Positions 1 to 13,411 of a stretch of 64,000 bases of DNA are shown here, piece by piece. The DNA comes from Panorpa germanica (Eukaryota > Arthropoda > Insecta > Mecoptera > Panorpidae). Where the stretch lies: positions 8,184,001-8,248,000 of the forward strand of contig OY783221.1 in NCBI GenBank assembly GCA_963678705.1, read 5' to 3'. The notes under the pieces are model-generated. The model had not been told where the DNA came from and ran no database searches. It saw only the letters and a program-made list of their open reading frames with translations. The stretch's first letter is position 1. Each line of letters starts with the position of its first letter. Made by a program: the position numbers and the translations under genes.

Positions 1-247
1 CAAGTCTCTACATAACAAAATGTAAACGAATTGAAATGAATGAAACACAAACATTTATATTCCTTAAAAAATAATTCCACTTTTCAAAACAGCATCATCG
101 CAGCAGCATGACCTATAACCTATACCTAAGTACAAATTTTCCAGCAGTGTATTTTCTTATTTTTTATACTTTTTTTATTATTTTTTTTTAATATGTAAGT
201 TTCCTTTGCTGCAAAACCAATGAATCATGTGGGAGTGACGTTTTGGA

Positions 248-336
248 CGTTCAGACGTTCTCTTACGTTTCGTAGTGCCCGCAGAATGTTTTGAACGCCC
301 CTACGTCTGAAAAGCGAACGCCTGAACGTCTGAACG
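248..336. repeat. 13-bp perfect inverted repeat in a GC-richer islet
   Basis: CGTTCAGACGTTC (248-260) and its complement GAACGTCTGAACG (324-336) enclose 63 bp that also hold ACGTTTCGTAG against CTACGT. This stretch is notably richer in G and C than its neighbours. It could be the fused ends of a small element. Confidence 0.6.
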
Positions 337-538
337 GATGAGGGTGTTCCCAAACGCAAGTTCTCGATCGGTATCTCGTTTCAAAAGATGCAAGAAGCTG
401 GGACCACATTGCACAACTGACTATATGCAAACTTTGGTTTTATTTGAATTTTAAAATACATAACACTTTTGAAAGTATTTTGAAAGTAAACCTACTTTTC
501 TTAAGAATTTGATACAATTAAAATATAGTGTTAAGTAT

Positions 539-1042
539 CATTCCCACTCACTGCTTTAATTTAATTTTGTATTTAATTTAAATTGTTGAGCATATGGCAA
601 TACGCGTAGTCATTCACAGTACCATTTTTAATTTAATTTATTTTTTAAGTTTTTTTAGTTTTTTTAGAACCTTCCAATGTTTTAAATAAAAATAATAAAT
701 TAAGAATAACTATATTATATAATAACCTCCAATATGTGACAATCTGTCAAAATGCAGTAGGATTTACTTTTAAAATTTTAATGTCAGTTTTTGAAAAATA
801 TAGAAGTGAAAACAATTTTTATTACTAATTGTTATTAAAAACAACAATATTAATTATTTCACATACAATTTACAGTTCGACTGTCAAAATTTATATTACT
901 AACCATGCATATGCACCAACTAAATTAACTAAACTCAAATTAAAACACAAATGTGAAAAGGCAAGCTTAAACGAAGACCAGAAATCTAGATTATAATATT
1001 AAAAAAATAGTAAATTAAATATCAAAACAGTGAGTGGGAATG
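539..1042. repeat. 15-bp inverted repeats 500 bp apart
   Basis: CATTCCCACTCACTG begins at about 539 and its exact complement ends at about 1042. The enclosed 504 bp is AT-rich and non-coding. No convincing target duplication is visible, so this is only a candidate MITE. Confidence 0.4.
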
Positions 1043-1130
1043 AGGCTTTAATCTGGATGTATTTAATTTGTAAAAAAAAGGAATGTTTTCAATCGATTGT
1101 GAAGTGAGATATTTATAATCCGTGGACGCC

Positions 1131-1215
1131 AAAAGTCTTAGAATTTTTTTTACGAAATAGACAATTTTCAAGAAAATGCGCGGAGCCGTTTTCGAGCCAC
1201 CATGCGAAACGTAAA
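1131..1215 (-). repeat. Fragment shared with the Helitron at 12739
   Basis: Read on the minus strand, this segment matches 12781-12870, including AACGGCTCC and AAAATTCTAAGACTTTT. No Helitron ends are visible around it, so it may be an internal fragment of an older copy. Confidence 0.5.
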
Positions 1216-4200
1216 CATATAAACAAATAAACATATAATTACGTACTTTATTTTAAATATTTATTTTTTTCGCGGCGAAAATATTTATTGTTTTTCTCAG
1301 ATGGCTGTATATATTTTGCAAGATGGTTTAGAAACTAAACTGAAAGATACAGCTGTATGCGCATCAAGCATCAACGCTCTCAGCAGAATTGTCCGAAATT
1401 TTAATAACATGTCGCGGAAGAGCGTTGAAGAAATTAAATTTCTTTTGTTATTTATTTCAAATAACAAACTTTTCTTTTATAAGCTACTCTTCTTGAGTTC
1501 TCATGTTCAATGACGAACAAAACATAATTCATTTTATCTCAAATATATTAAACTAAAAGTGGAGCAAGCACATGAACAGTAAAATACAACCAAAAAATAA
1601 ATTGAGACAAGTATTTATTGCAGTAGCTTGTAGAATAACGTAATGCATCATATTCAAATATTCTGGAAATGTGTAAATCAATCTATTTTGTGAGTCCAGA
1701 CCAGAATAGGATGCCGTACAAAAAGATGAAGGAGTGAATGTAGGAAACAGATATAGTTCCTTTATAGTCGTAGTTTTCTTAAGATTATTTTTCTTATGGA
1801 TATAAGATACATTGCAGAGATTTATTAACATAAAATAAATTGTTTAAACATTTATAAAAATATTTCAAAAACAGTATTATTTTGTGGTCCAGTGCCGGCA
1901 CAATGACAAAGCGAGTAACATGTAGAGTATTGCAGAGAAAATATAGATTAAGAAACGGTCATCAATTTCAAATGGACTTGTGTCCTCATTTTTTAGTGAT
2001 CGATTTTTTAATTGTTGATTGAAATTGATGTTAATAAATGTGTATTAGCGTGTCTATTTTATTAAATATCTAAATATTGACGGAGATATAGCAATTAAAA
2101 GTTTGAATTGTAGTTTTAGCGCTAGAAATGGTCGGCCATATTTGAATGACGTGAAATGCATTTTAACATCAGTTATTTGTTGAGTAGGTCAGTGCTGTGG
2201 TAATGTTCTGTAGCTGTTGGTAGTCAAATAATCAAGTCAAATCAAAGAATAATAAGTTTTTATATTATTTAACCCTGCTAAGGCAGATATAATATGGAAA
2301 TTTGAGTGTTCCTTGAAATAGCTGTAAATAATATTTGATATTTTGATATATAAATACTCGTATATAAAACATTTTAGGAATTGTAAATTTTTAATCAAAC
2401 TTATGTGTTGCTTCTAAAATCAAAGACATACTGAAATCAAAGAAACGACATTTAAAGTTTATTATTTAAAGTGTGAAATACTTTTTATCTAATTTTATAA
2501 TAACTTAACATTATGCACAGTGAGATCTGTCAGCTTCAAACATCAACCGTTGGTTATTGGCACACACTATAATGAAACTAGCTATAACTAATATATACCG
2601 TTAGCTCATCTGACCAGAAAGCAGTTGTAATATCTCTAGTCAATGTTACCAACTAAAGAAATATAATTTCTTTACATGTATTTAAAAACACCGACAAATT
2701 ATTATTTCAAGTTGGAGGAAATGAGCCACTACTCGCAAAACAGTAGTCCATTGTCATTAAATTTGCTTAATTTCATTATGTTGATAGGTTCTAAATTAGT
2801 TAATCAATTCAAATATATTTAAAAACTACTATTTGGTTATTGATTATAACTACTATGTATTGTAGATATTGATAGGGTAAAGTAAAGGGCGAAAAATTGA
2901 CCGAGGTCCTAAGAACTACTGTGTATTAAAATATTTAAGCATAATATTATTAAATTCAAATTTCCCGCCTTTTTTTATTTATATATACTATCACGATATT
3001 CTCCACTTTGTTAAACAATACTTAAATGCTATCACCATATATACTCCTACAGCATGTTTATAATTTTGAGCATGCACTTATATATAGATATTGTATATGT
3101 GTATTTTATTAGTGTTTGTGCGTTATCCTTTTGTTAGGATAGCTGCCCTGGACTCTGACCAACTGAATGTGGTGGCGTATCACTGGACCATCCACCTCCA
3201 CCTCCACCATCCGCTAGCCACCAGGCTACCCGTAGTTTAATCCTTCGGTATCCAGATCCCATGTATGATGCACTTTGCATCGTGCTGTTTCGTGTTGGGA
3301 GAGATGTTTGATGGTGATACAAGCAATTCAATATGTTATAGGGAAGGCTAACATATTGGTTGCGTAACGAAATTCCACATAATATAATATAGAAAAATAT
3401 ATTAATGCGTTTGTAATTTCTTTTGCTATTGCATAGTTAAATTTCTTCCTTTCCTTTTAATTTTTTTTTTTTTTTGGATTCATAGAAAGTAGGTTTTGTA
3501 TCCCTGGTTCACAAATTAATTCTACAGCTGGGGATGTTTTATATGGTGTTATTTTTATTGTGATTATAACAATAGATTCAAACAGGTTTTCACCTTTAAT
3601 AAACATAAATAAAATATAATTAGTAGTATTAGGTAAGTGACTTAAATAAGCCCAGTGCGCCTATCGCTAGGTAATACATTATCATTATGTATTTTAAAAC
3701 GCATTTAAATATGTATGGTATGTATTAATGAAAGTGAATCTAGAAAAATATTTTAAATCGTGTAAAGCAGCGTATACACTGATGCATTTTTAATAAAAAT
3801 TTGTTGCCGTTAATGTTGTTGATAAAGACATCTTGGAAAAATCCGTCTCTTTTTTCCCTTGGTTGCAGTTTTTTCTTTTAAATTGATATACTCGTACATA
3901 TGAAGAATGCTTTATCAATTTTAAAATTTAGCAGACTGCGGAGTCTGCAACATGAATGACATATTTCGTCATAAAATATAAAATATTATATGTAATTTAT
4001 TTAATAAAGGCAATTTGAGTAGCCCTAAGTTCTTTCTTCATGAAAGAAATACAATTAGGTTTGTTTTCATTTTTGTATTTAATTTAATTTAGCTTAGAAT
4101 TATGAATTTAGAATATAGTGCTGACTTTAGAATTCTTGTTGTGTGAAAATAGAAATATCGTCAGTTTAGAAATTAGAAAAGTTCTGAGATTTAAAATAGA

Positions 4201-4331
4201 ATGAAGTAAGTACCTCCCTCTTTTAGTTACAGTTACCAAAAAACATAGGTATATGTGTTTTAAAACATCAATCACCAGAGACTGACGAGAAATTTATATG
4301 AATGTATAACAATGTTTATATATATAAGTTA

Positions 4332-5058
4332 TTATTATTATTAATTGTTTATTTTTCGCCTTTCGGCTTTACAATCTACATTCTTAATACATTTCATATA
4401 CTTCAACTTACAATTAAATTTACATTATTCTAGACCTTTTTATTTCCGAAAGTACTTTCTGCTTCTTCTTCTCTTGACCCTCTTCCTTCATTTTCCCTAG
4501 TCTTCCTTCTGTACTGGTCTATTCCCTAGTCTATTTTTCTGGGCTGAAGTTTAACTGTTTCATCGCTACTTCTTTCTTTCTCCTGCTTCCCTTCATTGCC
4601 TCTTTTAGTACTTCCTTTCTCTTCCTGTTCCTTGTGTAACCCAGCCACCAGCTTATTTATTCTCCTGTTTTTTCTTTCCTTCTTACTATTTCCGCCATCC
4701 ACCTCTTTCCTTCACTGCCTCCCTTTAATAGCTGGCCAATATTCCTTTCGCTCGCTACTTTTTCCTTACACTCAAACTTAATGTGCTCCAGTGTTTCGTC
4801 TTCCGCTCCGCACACTCTACACTTTCTTACCTCACTACTATCCCCGTATCTGTTTCCTTTTTCCTCATTTCCCAATCTAACCCTTGCTGTTCTTCTTATG
4901 TGTTTTATGTCTTTTTCTATAAGGTACTGAGGCACATTATTTTCACATAACCTTTTATATCTTGTATTGTAGTTGCTTTTTCGATTTTTCCCATTCTCTC
5001 CTGTTGTTGTATCTCCTTATCCCTTCTCCTTAGCTCCTCTTCCACACTTGTATATATC
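4332..5058 (-). mobile_element. 5'-truncated LINE, copy 1, with target duplication
   Basis: This is a 727-bp fragment on the minus strand. It encodes a decayed C-terminus of a non-LTR retrotransposon ORF2, including a CX2CX8HX4C motif (reading CRVCGAEDETLEHIKFEC). Compared with copy 2 (47390-47967) it has at least one frameshift. The 3' end carries TTGTAAAGCCGAAAGGC and a short AATAAT-type tail. The 15-bp direct repeat TATATATATAAGTTA flanks it at 4317-4331 and 5059-5073, as expected for target-primed insertion. Clade unknown; the Cys/His tail occurs in Jockey-, R1- and CR1-like groups. Confidence 0.85.
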
Positions 5059-5073
5059 TATATATATAAGTTA

Positions 5074-6114
5074 TATAACCGATAATACTTTATTTTAACG
5101 GAAACATTTACTGTTGACATATTATTATCAGACTTAATAGTCTGAGTCTAAAATTAAGTCTAATGAAAGAAATTAATGAAATGGAACACAATTAGTTTCT
5201 TAGGAAAGTCTTCGACTTATTCACCACCCTATACTAAGATATCAGTCATACACACTTTATGGCATCCTCTATACTGCATCCAGAAAGCACCATCTAGTAT
5301 CTAAGTCTTTGTACGTGAATGTGTAGTAGTATTAGTGTGCTATGGAATGGTTTGTTGTTGGTTGAGTTATCCTGCACTATAGAGACCGGCGACCTCCATC
5401 AATCATTCTCTTTCAAACTGTCAGTGGTCCACAGGGATGCTGTTTGTTGTACGGGTACATGGTGAACGCTGAACGGGAACGTCAGCCATTGCAAGGGAAC
5501 TGGGAACTGGGAACTGCCAGGATACTTGGGATGTTGGATGTTGGATGTTGAAGTTGAGATGAGCGATGCACCATTTCTTACATCTACTGTGTATATGTGA
5601 ACCGCATTTATTCAAGAACCTTGTACATACATACTAAGGCTATATACTTCTGTTATATAGAATAGCTTCTTCAAATATTTACTTTAGATTGCCATCCTTC
5701 TGAATTATTATATTTTGTTCTAAAATTTGAAAAAGTAATTTTACTAGCGGAAGAAAGATGCATTTCCTTGAAAAGATGGAGATTTGCTTTTTATTTGTTG
5801 TAATTACTAAAAACAACATGTCCTAAAATAGCAGGCGCCTCTTGCGGTTGTCCCCTTTTACAATTCGATTTTATTTACCAATGTTTCATCTCGGATTCTA
5901 TCTTACGCCCGCTGAACACAGTTATATGTTCACTATATTACAGTGCAGTGCAGTCCAATTTTCTTTCTTTATTGCACTCAAGAATCCAATTTCTAATTCA
6001 TTTATCTCTCGTTCTATTTGGCAGATCTTGCTTTGAGTATCGAACAGAATTTAAGAAGAATCATATGTTTTTCTTCGCATTTTTTTTTTTTAAATAATAT
6101 TTTGTATTAAACTG
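5074..6114. other. Intergenic or intronic, no gene seen
   Basis: The part at 5400-5600 is GC-richer, with short direct repeats (GGGAACTGGGAACTGGGAACT; GGATGTTGGATGTTGGATGTT in essence). No coding support. Confidence 0.6.
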
Positions 6115-6122
6115 AAAATTGT

Positions 6123-6471
6123 GAGTGGCGGCCTTAGCCATTGCGAGGTCCCGGGGTGGCAGATCTTTGCGAGGCACTAGTTCTTTGTGTAATTTATGCA
6201 AATTGAATGTAAGTATTTTTGATGATTGACGAGAAATGCAAAAGTTATAAATAAATAAATGTAGAGTTTTAAAATTCTATATTGGGAGATTTATAAAAGT
6301 TAACAAGCACGAAGACGACAAATATTATTGATGATAAACTAAGGTACATGTATGTCTTAAAAGACGAGATTCAAATACATATTTAGTAATGAATTTTTCT
6401 ACTTGGGTTGTTCCGCGAGAGTGCGAGGCCCCGTGCGGTTGTTCTGTTTGCCACCCTTAAGGCCGCCTCTG
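6123..6471. mobile_element. hAT-like MITE, copy 1
   Basis: A 349-bp non-coding element ends in GGCCGCCTCTG on the right and GAGTGGCGGCC on the left, giving an 11-bp inverted repeat with two mismatches. The perfect 8-bp duplication AAAATTGT flanks it (6115-6122, 6472-6479). Eight-bp duplications and CAGAGGCGG-like ends are typical of hAT elements. No transposase remnant is seen. Confidence 0.8.
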
Positions 6472-6479
6472 AAAATTGT

Positions 6480-9400
6480 TCAACTATAAACTAAAAGAAA
6501 GTCATTAGTTAATACTCGAATTAATCAATATGCAAGTAGGGCAAATGTTTACGATCCGGAATTTTGGAGTGACCCGGGGATTCAATTGGGGAAATTGTGA
6601 TTAGCTACAATTGATTTCGGCGAAAGGCAATTACGACTGGATACAATTGATTTTTAAAATTCCTACTTCAAAAGTTCGACGAACAAATTGTCGCTTGTGC
6701 AAGAGCTAGGAAAACGTTTATTCGGTCCTGTATATCCCAATGATTTCACGAGATACACGAAAAAATATTTTAATATAAAAAACCTAATTGTGCATGCATA
6801 TACAGGAGGGGCTCTGAAATTTATAATTTGTTAAGACCCAGTGAAAAATTAATCTGGGGTGATTTCGAACGTAACCTACAATAATGACGCACAATTAAAA
6901 ATTCACTTATAAATTCTCTATTATATTTATATTCCCAAATTAGATTAAACAACTGCCACATATATTATGTTACTTCGAAAATTAGTACATTTATAAAACA
7001 TGATTTAATTGTTTCAATTTATACTTGGAGAAAAATTCTGACTATAATCTATCTAAAATAAATATCTGAAAAATACCATATACTACAAATGATACTTTAC
7101 GAACTGTTCTCTATTATTTTCCAATTATATTAATTGAACTTTTTAAGTTTTCTAAATATTTGAGAGTATCGTGAGGTTTTCGAAGTTTTGTGTGAATAAA
7201 TCTTGCACTGGTGGATGCAAGGGTAGGGTTGAATGAGAACTGGGTGGTAAGAAGGAAGGAGGTACCGAGATAACGCTGCCGGAATCTCTCGTAGATCTCT
7301 TCCAAAGTTTTAACATGCTTGTAAATAAATCTCCTTCATGGTCGAAATATTGGCAATAAAATATTACTTTATATAGATACACAAGTACATGTTTGAACTT
7401 GTGTAAGTATCGTATGGTACCAAGACCTCTATTAAGTAAAGGCTGCATCCCATGGGCCGCACCAGTGCCGTATTAAATAGTGACACAATTAACTTAACGT
7501 TGGAACTAAAGAAAAAGGTAATTTCGGATAGGTTGGAAGGCGATTGTGACTATAGATACATTAATATTATCTACCTGATAAATATTATCAGCATAAGGCT
7601 AAAAAGCCCGCTGAAGGCTAAATGCGGCACTGTGTGATACATAAAAATAAATATACTTATGTATTTAGTAGAAAATTGCTAATATTCGTTTAAATATATC
7701 GAAAATACGTATATTTATTTCGAGTATATGTTTGTTTTACTATTTTGAAGACAACGATCCTTAAAATAGTGTTAAAAAGTGATCTTTCTTTCTGTGAACA
7801 TCTAATAATCGTAATTAGAGACGTATAAAATTAAAGTTACAAAAAGTTATAAGGTATTCTATAATGATCGAAGTTCTAAATTTAAATTATAAGTATAATA
7901 TTGAAAATTTGTGAAATAAGTAGTCACTGTAGGTCTTGATAAGGCACTTAATAGAGGCCTTACAAGTGGTAGTTACCATGTAGACACACGTTAATAATTT
8001 TGACTGTATACAACTGAATTTCACGTGTGATCAAAAATTAACAAAGGGTATTCATTGCCAACTTAGAAAATTGTAGCTCAACATAATAGACCGTTCGATT
8101 TTAAGGGCTATAAAGATATTAGTCTCTCCAGATTCATATATTTTCTTTAAGAAACTGCGATTATTAATATTATCTTCTCTACTTCTTGATATTATTTTTC
8201 ATGTGAGATTAAAGCAAAACCCAGTATTTTGTAGTGTTCAGTTCTGATTTTAAGAGATTTTTGAAGGTGTAAATACAATATTTTGTTAAGAGACAATTTG
8301 TTTAGCATTTTTATATCACAGTCCCATTTTAATTAACGATATTTACCTTAAATCTACTTTTTAATTTTAAGGACGTTGTAAAGAATTGAGAATATGGACA
8401 ACGATTGGCAAAGTGATAAGAATGCATAATTTTGGTTGTTGATCTCTTAAGCTCCACTTGAACTTTGTTGAACTTGACACCTCATATTCCCCCTTCCTTC
8501 TCACCGCATGAATAATTAACAAATACACAAGTGGTGTTATATCTTTGAATTGCTTTTGAAATTTGGCTAATAATTGTTCGCGCCCTTAGCGTGTGTCTAC
8601 TCGTAGGTGCAGTGGAAGGGGTTAAAATATAGTAGGATGATGAAGAGGTGGTTAGAGAAAATGGTGGGGATAAAAGACCTCTATAGACCCGCTTTTACCC
8701 GCGCAAAGAATCGATTTTTACAAAGCGCAAGCACGTTCGCTGCACCACGATGGATGGCGTTCGTATCGGTGTGTATGCAATATATCTTTGTGTGGGTGTA
8801 TGTGTGTGAGTATGTGTGAATGTTTTAAAAGTGCTAAAGATTTGTTTTATTTGGTCCAAAATGTGTGATCAAAAATTTGATACAAAATCCGTCTCTTAGG
8901 AATTAATACAAGGTCTTAATTCAGCGTTTTCAGTGGCTACTTCTAACACAAAAGATGTCGTAAGAAAAATTTAAAACGATATCTTCCATGAGAGGAAAGG
9001 GAAGCTAAAAAAAAATAGTTTAACGTTCCATGGACATGCTAGAAGGCACAAAGGCTGAGAGAGTTAAGGCTTGATTCCGGGATCAACGCAATATTTTCCG
9101 GGTTTGGGGATTTAAAAGTGGATAAAATTCACAGAAACCAAAGAAACAAAAAACTTCCTGCGATTGGAGCTTACGCACTAGCTCAGGAAATATGTACAAC
9201 CGTCGATAGCAGCATTAATTTTGAATATTTAAATAGTAGAATACTGTTTGCTATATAACATGTACATAATTTTTATTGATGGTGCTCCAGGCGTTGTACA
9301 CTTTCCATTCCATTCTTATTTTCAAAATCCTAATTCAAAGATTAATTATTAGACAAAATTTGGGCCTGCTTCACTTTACAGTCAATTGTACGTTGTAAGT

Positions 9401-12400
9401 AGAGAATATGTTTGGAAAAACGAAGTATATGTAAACATCTCCAGTCCAGTACTTCTTCTGATTTTAATGAATATAAATCGAAGATAATGTAAGGCAATAG
9501 GTATAAGCTATACTTTATAGAAGAATATAGTTTTCAATAAATGTGTCAAATAACTAGCACTTGATATGTAGATAAATATACGTCAACCCAAGTAGAAAAA
9601 GTAAATTTTGTGTTCGTCCTACATGAGGAATAGCTTGAGGGAAGCTATAAGTGTAAAACTACACTGCAAGACATTTTTCTATCTACGAAGATAATAACTC
9701 TATAGCTTATACAGGTTGAATTAGAGAAGTACCTATGCGGGCTAAAATTGTGTAATTAAATTGCGTAGAAAATTAAATAAAAAACATGTGATTAAATATT
9801 TCTTAACCTAAGTACAATTTTTTTCAATCTAAAGCCTGTGAGAGGTGCTTGAACATGTTCAAAGCCACATATATTGTGGTGTAATAAATTATCGCGATAG
9901 GATAAGATTTTGATGAAGAAATAAGTTGCAACTACATAAAAACAATCCTCATTGTTGGAAAATTAGAGAAGAATAAAAAGTCAAATACAGAGAGAAGCGT
10001 TTAGGTCATTTTAGACCTCATAAATTTAGGAATCATATCAAAGAATAACTTAACTTCAGTATGTTTGCCTCTCCTAATTCAAAGTTGTAAACCTAAATCC
10101 ATGTACATATTTTTTTTTTGTCACAATGAAATTTTACAAATAAAATTTTAAGGTGACTAAATTTCTAAGGTTATTTTTTTAAGTGGATCAAATTCACATT
10201 TGGACCAATGCCACGTTGGCGCCATTTTTGTGCAATGTCGTGTTTAATGGTATACGCGGTGGATAAGTATTGGTGGACCGCGTTAGTATGCAATATTTTA
10301 TATGTATTTAGGGTTTTTGGAAGCTTCAGTATACTTGTATATCTATACGACACTATCAAATATAAAAAGCGTCTTCTGTTCTACTCGCATATACTCGTAT
10401 AAAAACGTTAAAAACAGCTAGATTGTATAAATAGAAAAAAAGTTTATATTTTGTTTTTTAGTTAAAAATATTCATTTTTAAAACTGGTTGAAACAAAACA
10501 AGAATTACTCATTTTTCACTTTCGAAATTAAGAAAATAATAAAAACAAGTATCTTTAAAAAGAAATACACTGAAAGTTTGAACGAGTATTGTAAAAGGAA
10601 GCATGCTTCGTATCGTAGTTATATGCAAATGATAACAAGGTATTTGTAATATTAAAAAGAACAACATATAGTTTTTCTAGTAAAGTAAAATGTTTACTTT
10701 TTAACTTGCTTGAAAGTATGAAACCACGCATTTCCAAACAAAATCTGTACTAATTTAAAGACGGGAAGAAGAGTGTAAGACTAGTGTAACATTTTTTGAT
10801 GAATAGAAAACTCCATCAGTTTTACCTTTTTCTATTTGTAAAAAAAAACCTTCCCATTGTGTTTTCTTTCTTTCATATTATGAGTAGTTTGTCTTAAAAG
10901 CCCATGTAGAAAACTGTCCTGCAGTGTAAGGTTCACTAGCTTGCCACAAGATAATTCCAAGGGTTATTTTCTACCTTGGTGCTTAAGTATTTATAGTATT
11001 TTATTCAACAACTCATTAACTTATCTAAAGTAAGGCTAGACTCTTACTAAACCTAGTTTACATTTCCAATAAATCACAATTAAATATTTAAATGTTCAAT
11101 TTGAATAAAACCCGATTTTTTAATATTAATAACGATTAGAATCCAATCATTTATGGTGGTGACAATTAACCGGTATTAGCTTTATATAGATTTACATATA
11201 AAATATTATATTTATTTAACTATATAAATTTTATGAATTTTCTAATAAATAATATAAGTAGCCTGTGACAAAAATAGTGATTATTTTTATGTCGCGTCAT
11301 AAATCTTTCGTTTATGTTTGTGGCAAGCAAATAACATGTCGAATGGCAGCGACTACAGCACTTACAAATGAAGATATATTCATTATTTGTGGCTTCTTCG
11401 TAGCTGGTCTACGAATACGTAGGCGAGGGATGTGCAAAGGATAGAAACATCGATGTTCGAAGTTATTAAGCCTGATTATGTGGTATATAGATTGAAAAGT
11501 TTTGTTGGTCAGTAAGCAAAACTTTTATCGATGTCTGTTCAAAATCGAATGGGTGTATTTAGAAATACTATCAATGTGCCGTTCCATCTTCAGTGTACCT
11601 TTATTTTTTACAGAATTTTTTCGTCAACTATTTTCGTGGCTTTTATATATACGCATAAAATACGCTTCTGTTATTCTCAACTACTTTTATTAGGAAATAT
11701 ACCAATTTATTTCTTTAATTAAAAATGAAAAACTAGTGTAACAGTGCGTAAAATATGTTTGCCTTTCATTCACTCTCATTGCTCCCAATTCAAATAATTC
11801 AAACTTGGATTAAATGTATCTCGAGTTCGGAACGGTCAATCGATTTCAAATTTTCAGGCTAGATAGATAATGATATCCTTTATAATTATATAAATTAATA
11901 ACATTCTATCGATGAGGTTTTTATCATGACTTTTTAGCAATAAGTTTAATGCGTGCCGAAGTTTCCTTTCAATAATAATAGTGTTTTCGTATTCCAGATT
12001 TAATGTCAAAGGTACTTTTACAAAATGTTTTTTTGTGAAATGTATTAACTAAAGATAATGAAAAAATTTAAAAAAATATATGCAACTAGTATAAATGAAT
12101 TCCTAAAAAGGTGCAACTTTTTGCAATATTTAAAAAGCATCTTCGTGCTGTTAATATTAGTTTAAAGTTACATTTTATTATCTTTGCTTATTTTTGATTA
12201 AACATTCAAGTACAAACAAAAGAATATTGAGCGTTGCTTTTCTATAACTTACTATACTTTATTTACAATTACTTTAATCAATATAAAATCACTCGCATAC
12301 ACTGAAAATATTAGGTACGCTTACAAACAGTTTTATTTCTCAGAGTGTAGTGTTGATTTTGAGTTGGTTGTCAACGAGACGATCCCCTTAATAATAAAAG

Positions 12401-12738
12401 CATGGAGCCAATTAATAATCGAAGTCTTATTATTTTAATTCATAAATAATATGATAATTTATTTTTCTCTTTTTATCGATGTGTTATGTTATTAATTTGC
12501 ATCCTATACGCACCCCTAATGCATTGCATGCAAGATAGATATATTGGTTAAGATTTATTTATACGTGCAGTAATTTATAACTAATAAATATATTGTTAAT
12601 GTTTTGCTGATGTCTCTAGAAGTGTTGTCGAAGCGCAGTTCCTTCGACTGGCATAAAAATAAACATGGATTTCCCCGTTACTCTGCGTATGCTAATAGCG
12701 TAATGCCCTAGTATTATCAGAAATAAAGATAATAGATA
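6480..12738. other. Intergenic or intronic, no gene seen
   Basis: Over 6 kb of AT-rich sequence with only short frames. The patch at 8590-8820 is richer in G, with a GT-rich end (TGTGTGGGTGTATGTGTGTG). Nothing else stands out. Confidence 0.6.
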
Positions 12739-13411
12739 TCCTATATTATAATGTTCCAGGTGTATATTTATATTCTTATATGTGTCCGAAATTCGTATGG
12801 TAAAACGGAAACGGCTCCGGCGATGTTTTTGAAAATTTCCTTTTTCGTAGAGAAAAAAATTCTAAGACTTTTTCCTGTATAACTTTTAATTCGTAACAGA
12901 TAGAAAGTTGAAATGTTGCATGTGTATTATGCTATTTAATGCGAACATATTTCAAAATTTAGAAACTCAAAAATTTATAAAAAGAGCGCGGGGAAATTAG
13001 GGGCCCGGTAGGAAACTTTGGAGAAAACTCAAATTTTGGATTGTGTAATAATTAAATATCATATTAAGAAAAAAAAATTCCAAACTCAAAAATTTTATTT
13101 GGGGGCACGGGGCGGTTTTTGCCGAGAGTAAAAATTGTACTAGAAAGTTGAAATTTTGTATATGGGTTAACTTTCGTACCTAATTTACAAATCGAAAAAA
13201 AAATCCGAAATTTTGAAAAAAGAAGTTATTAACGAATAAATTGAAAATATTTTATATTTTGTAGAAAAAAAATTAAGTTTTAGTAGTTTTTAGTAAAAAA
13301 TTAATATAAAACGAGTTAAATATTTCAATATAAAAATGGAATTAAAATTTAAAATGAAATGCAATTCACACATAAAAGACAGTCGTCGCTTACGACGGGG
13401 GTAAACTCTAG
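12739..13411 (+). mobile_element. Non-autonomous Helitron
   Basis: This 673-bp element starts TCCTATATTATAATG directly after an A and ends in CTAG directly before a T, the A/T insertion rule of Helitrons. Eleven bases before the CTAG lies the hairpin GTCGT-cgctt-ACGAC (13382-13396). There is no target duplication and no coding capacity. The interior includes a segment (12781-12870) shared with 1131-1215. Confidence 0.75.

Larger units (their letters stand above)
1..4316. other. Intergenic or intronic, no gene seen
   Basis: AT-rich DNA with the inverted repeats and Helitron-like fragment listed separately. A GC-richer patch at 3140-3310 (CCACCTCCACCTCCACC in it) shows no domain in any frame. 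Confidence 0.6.
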
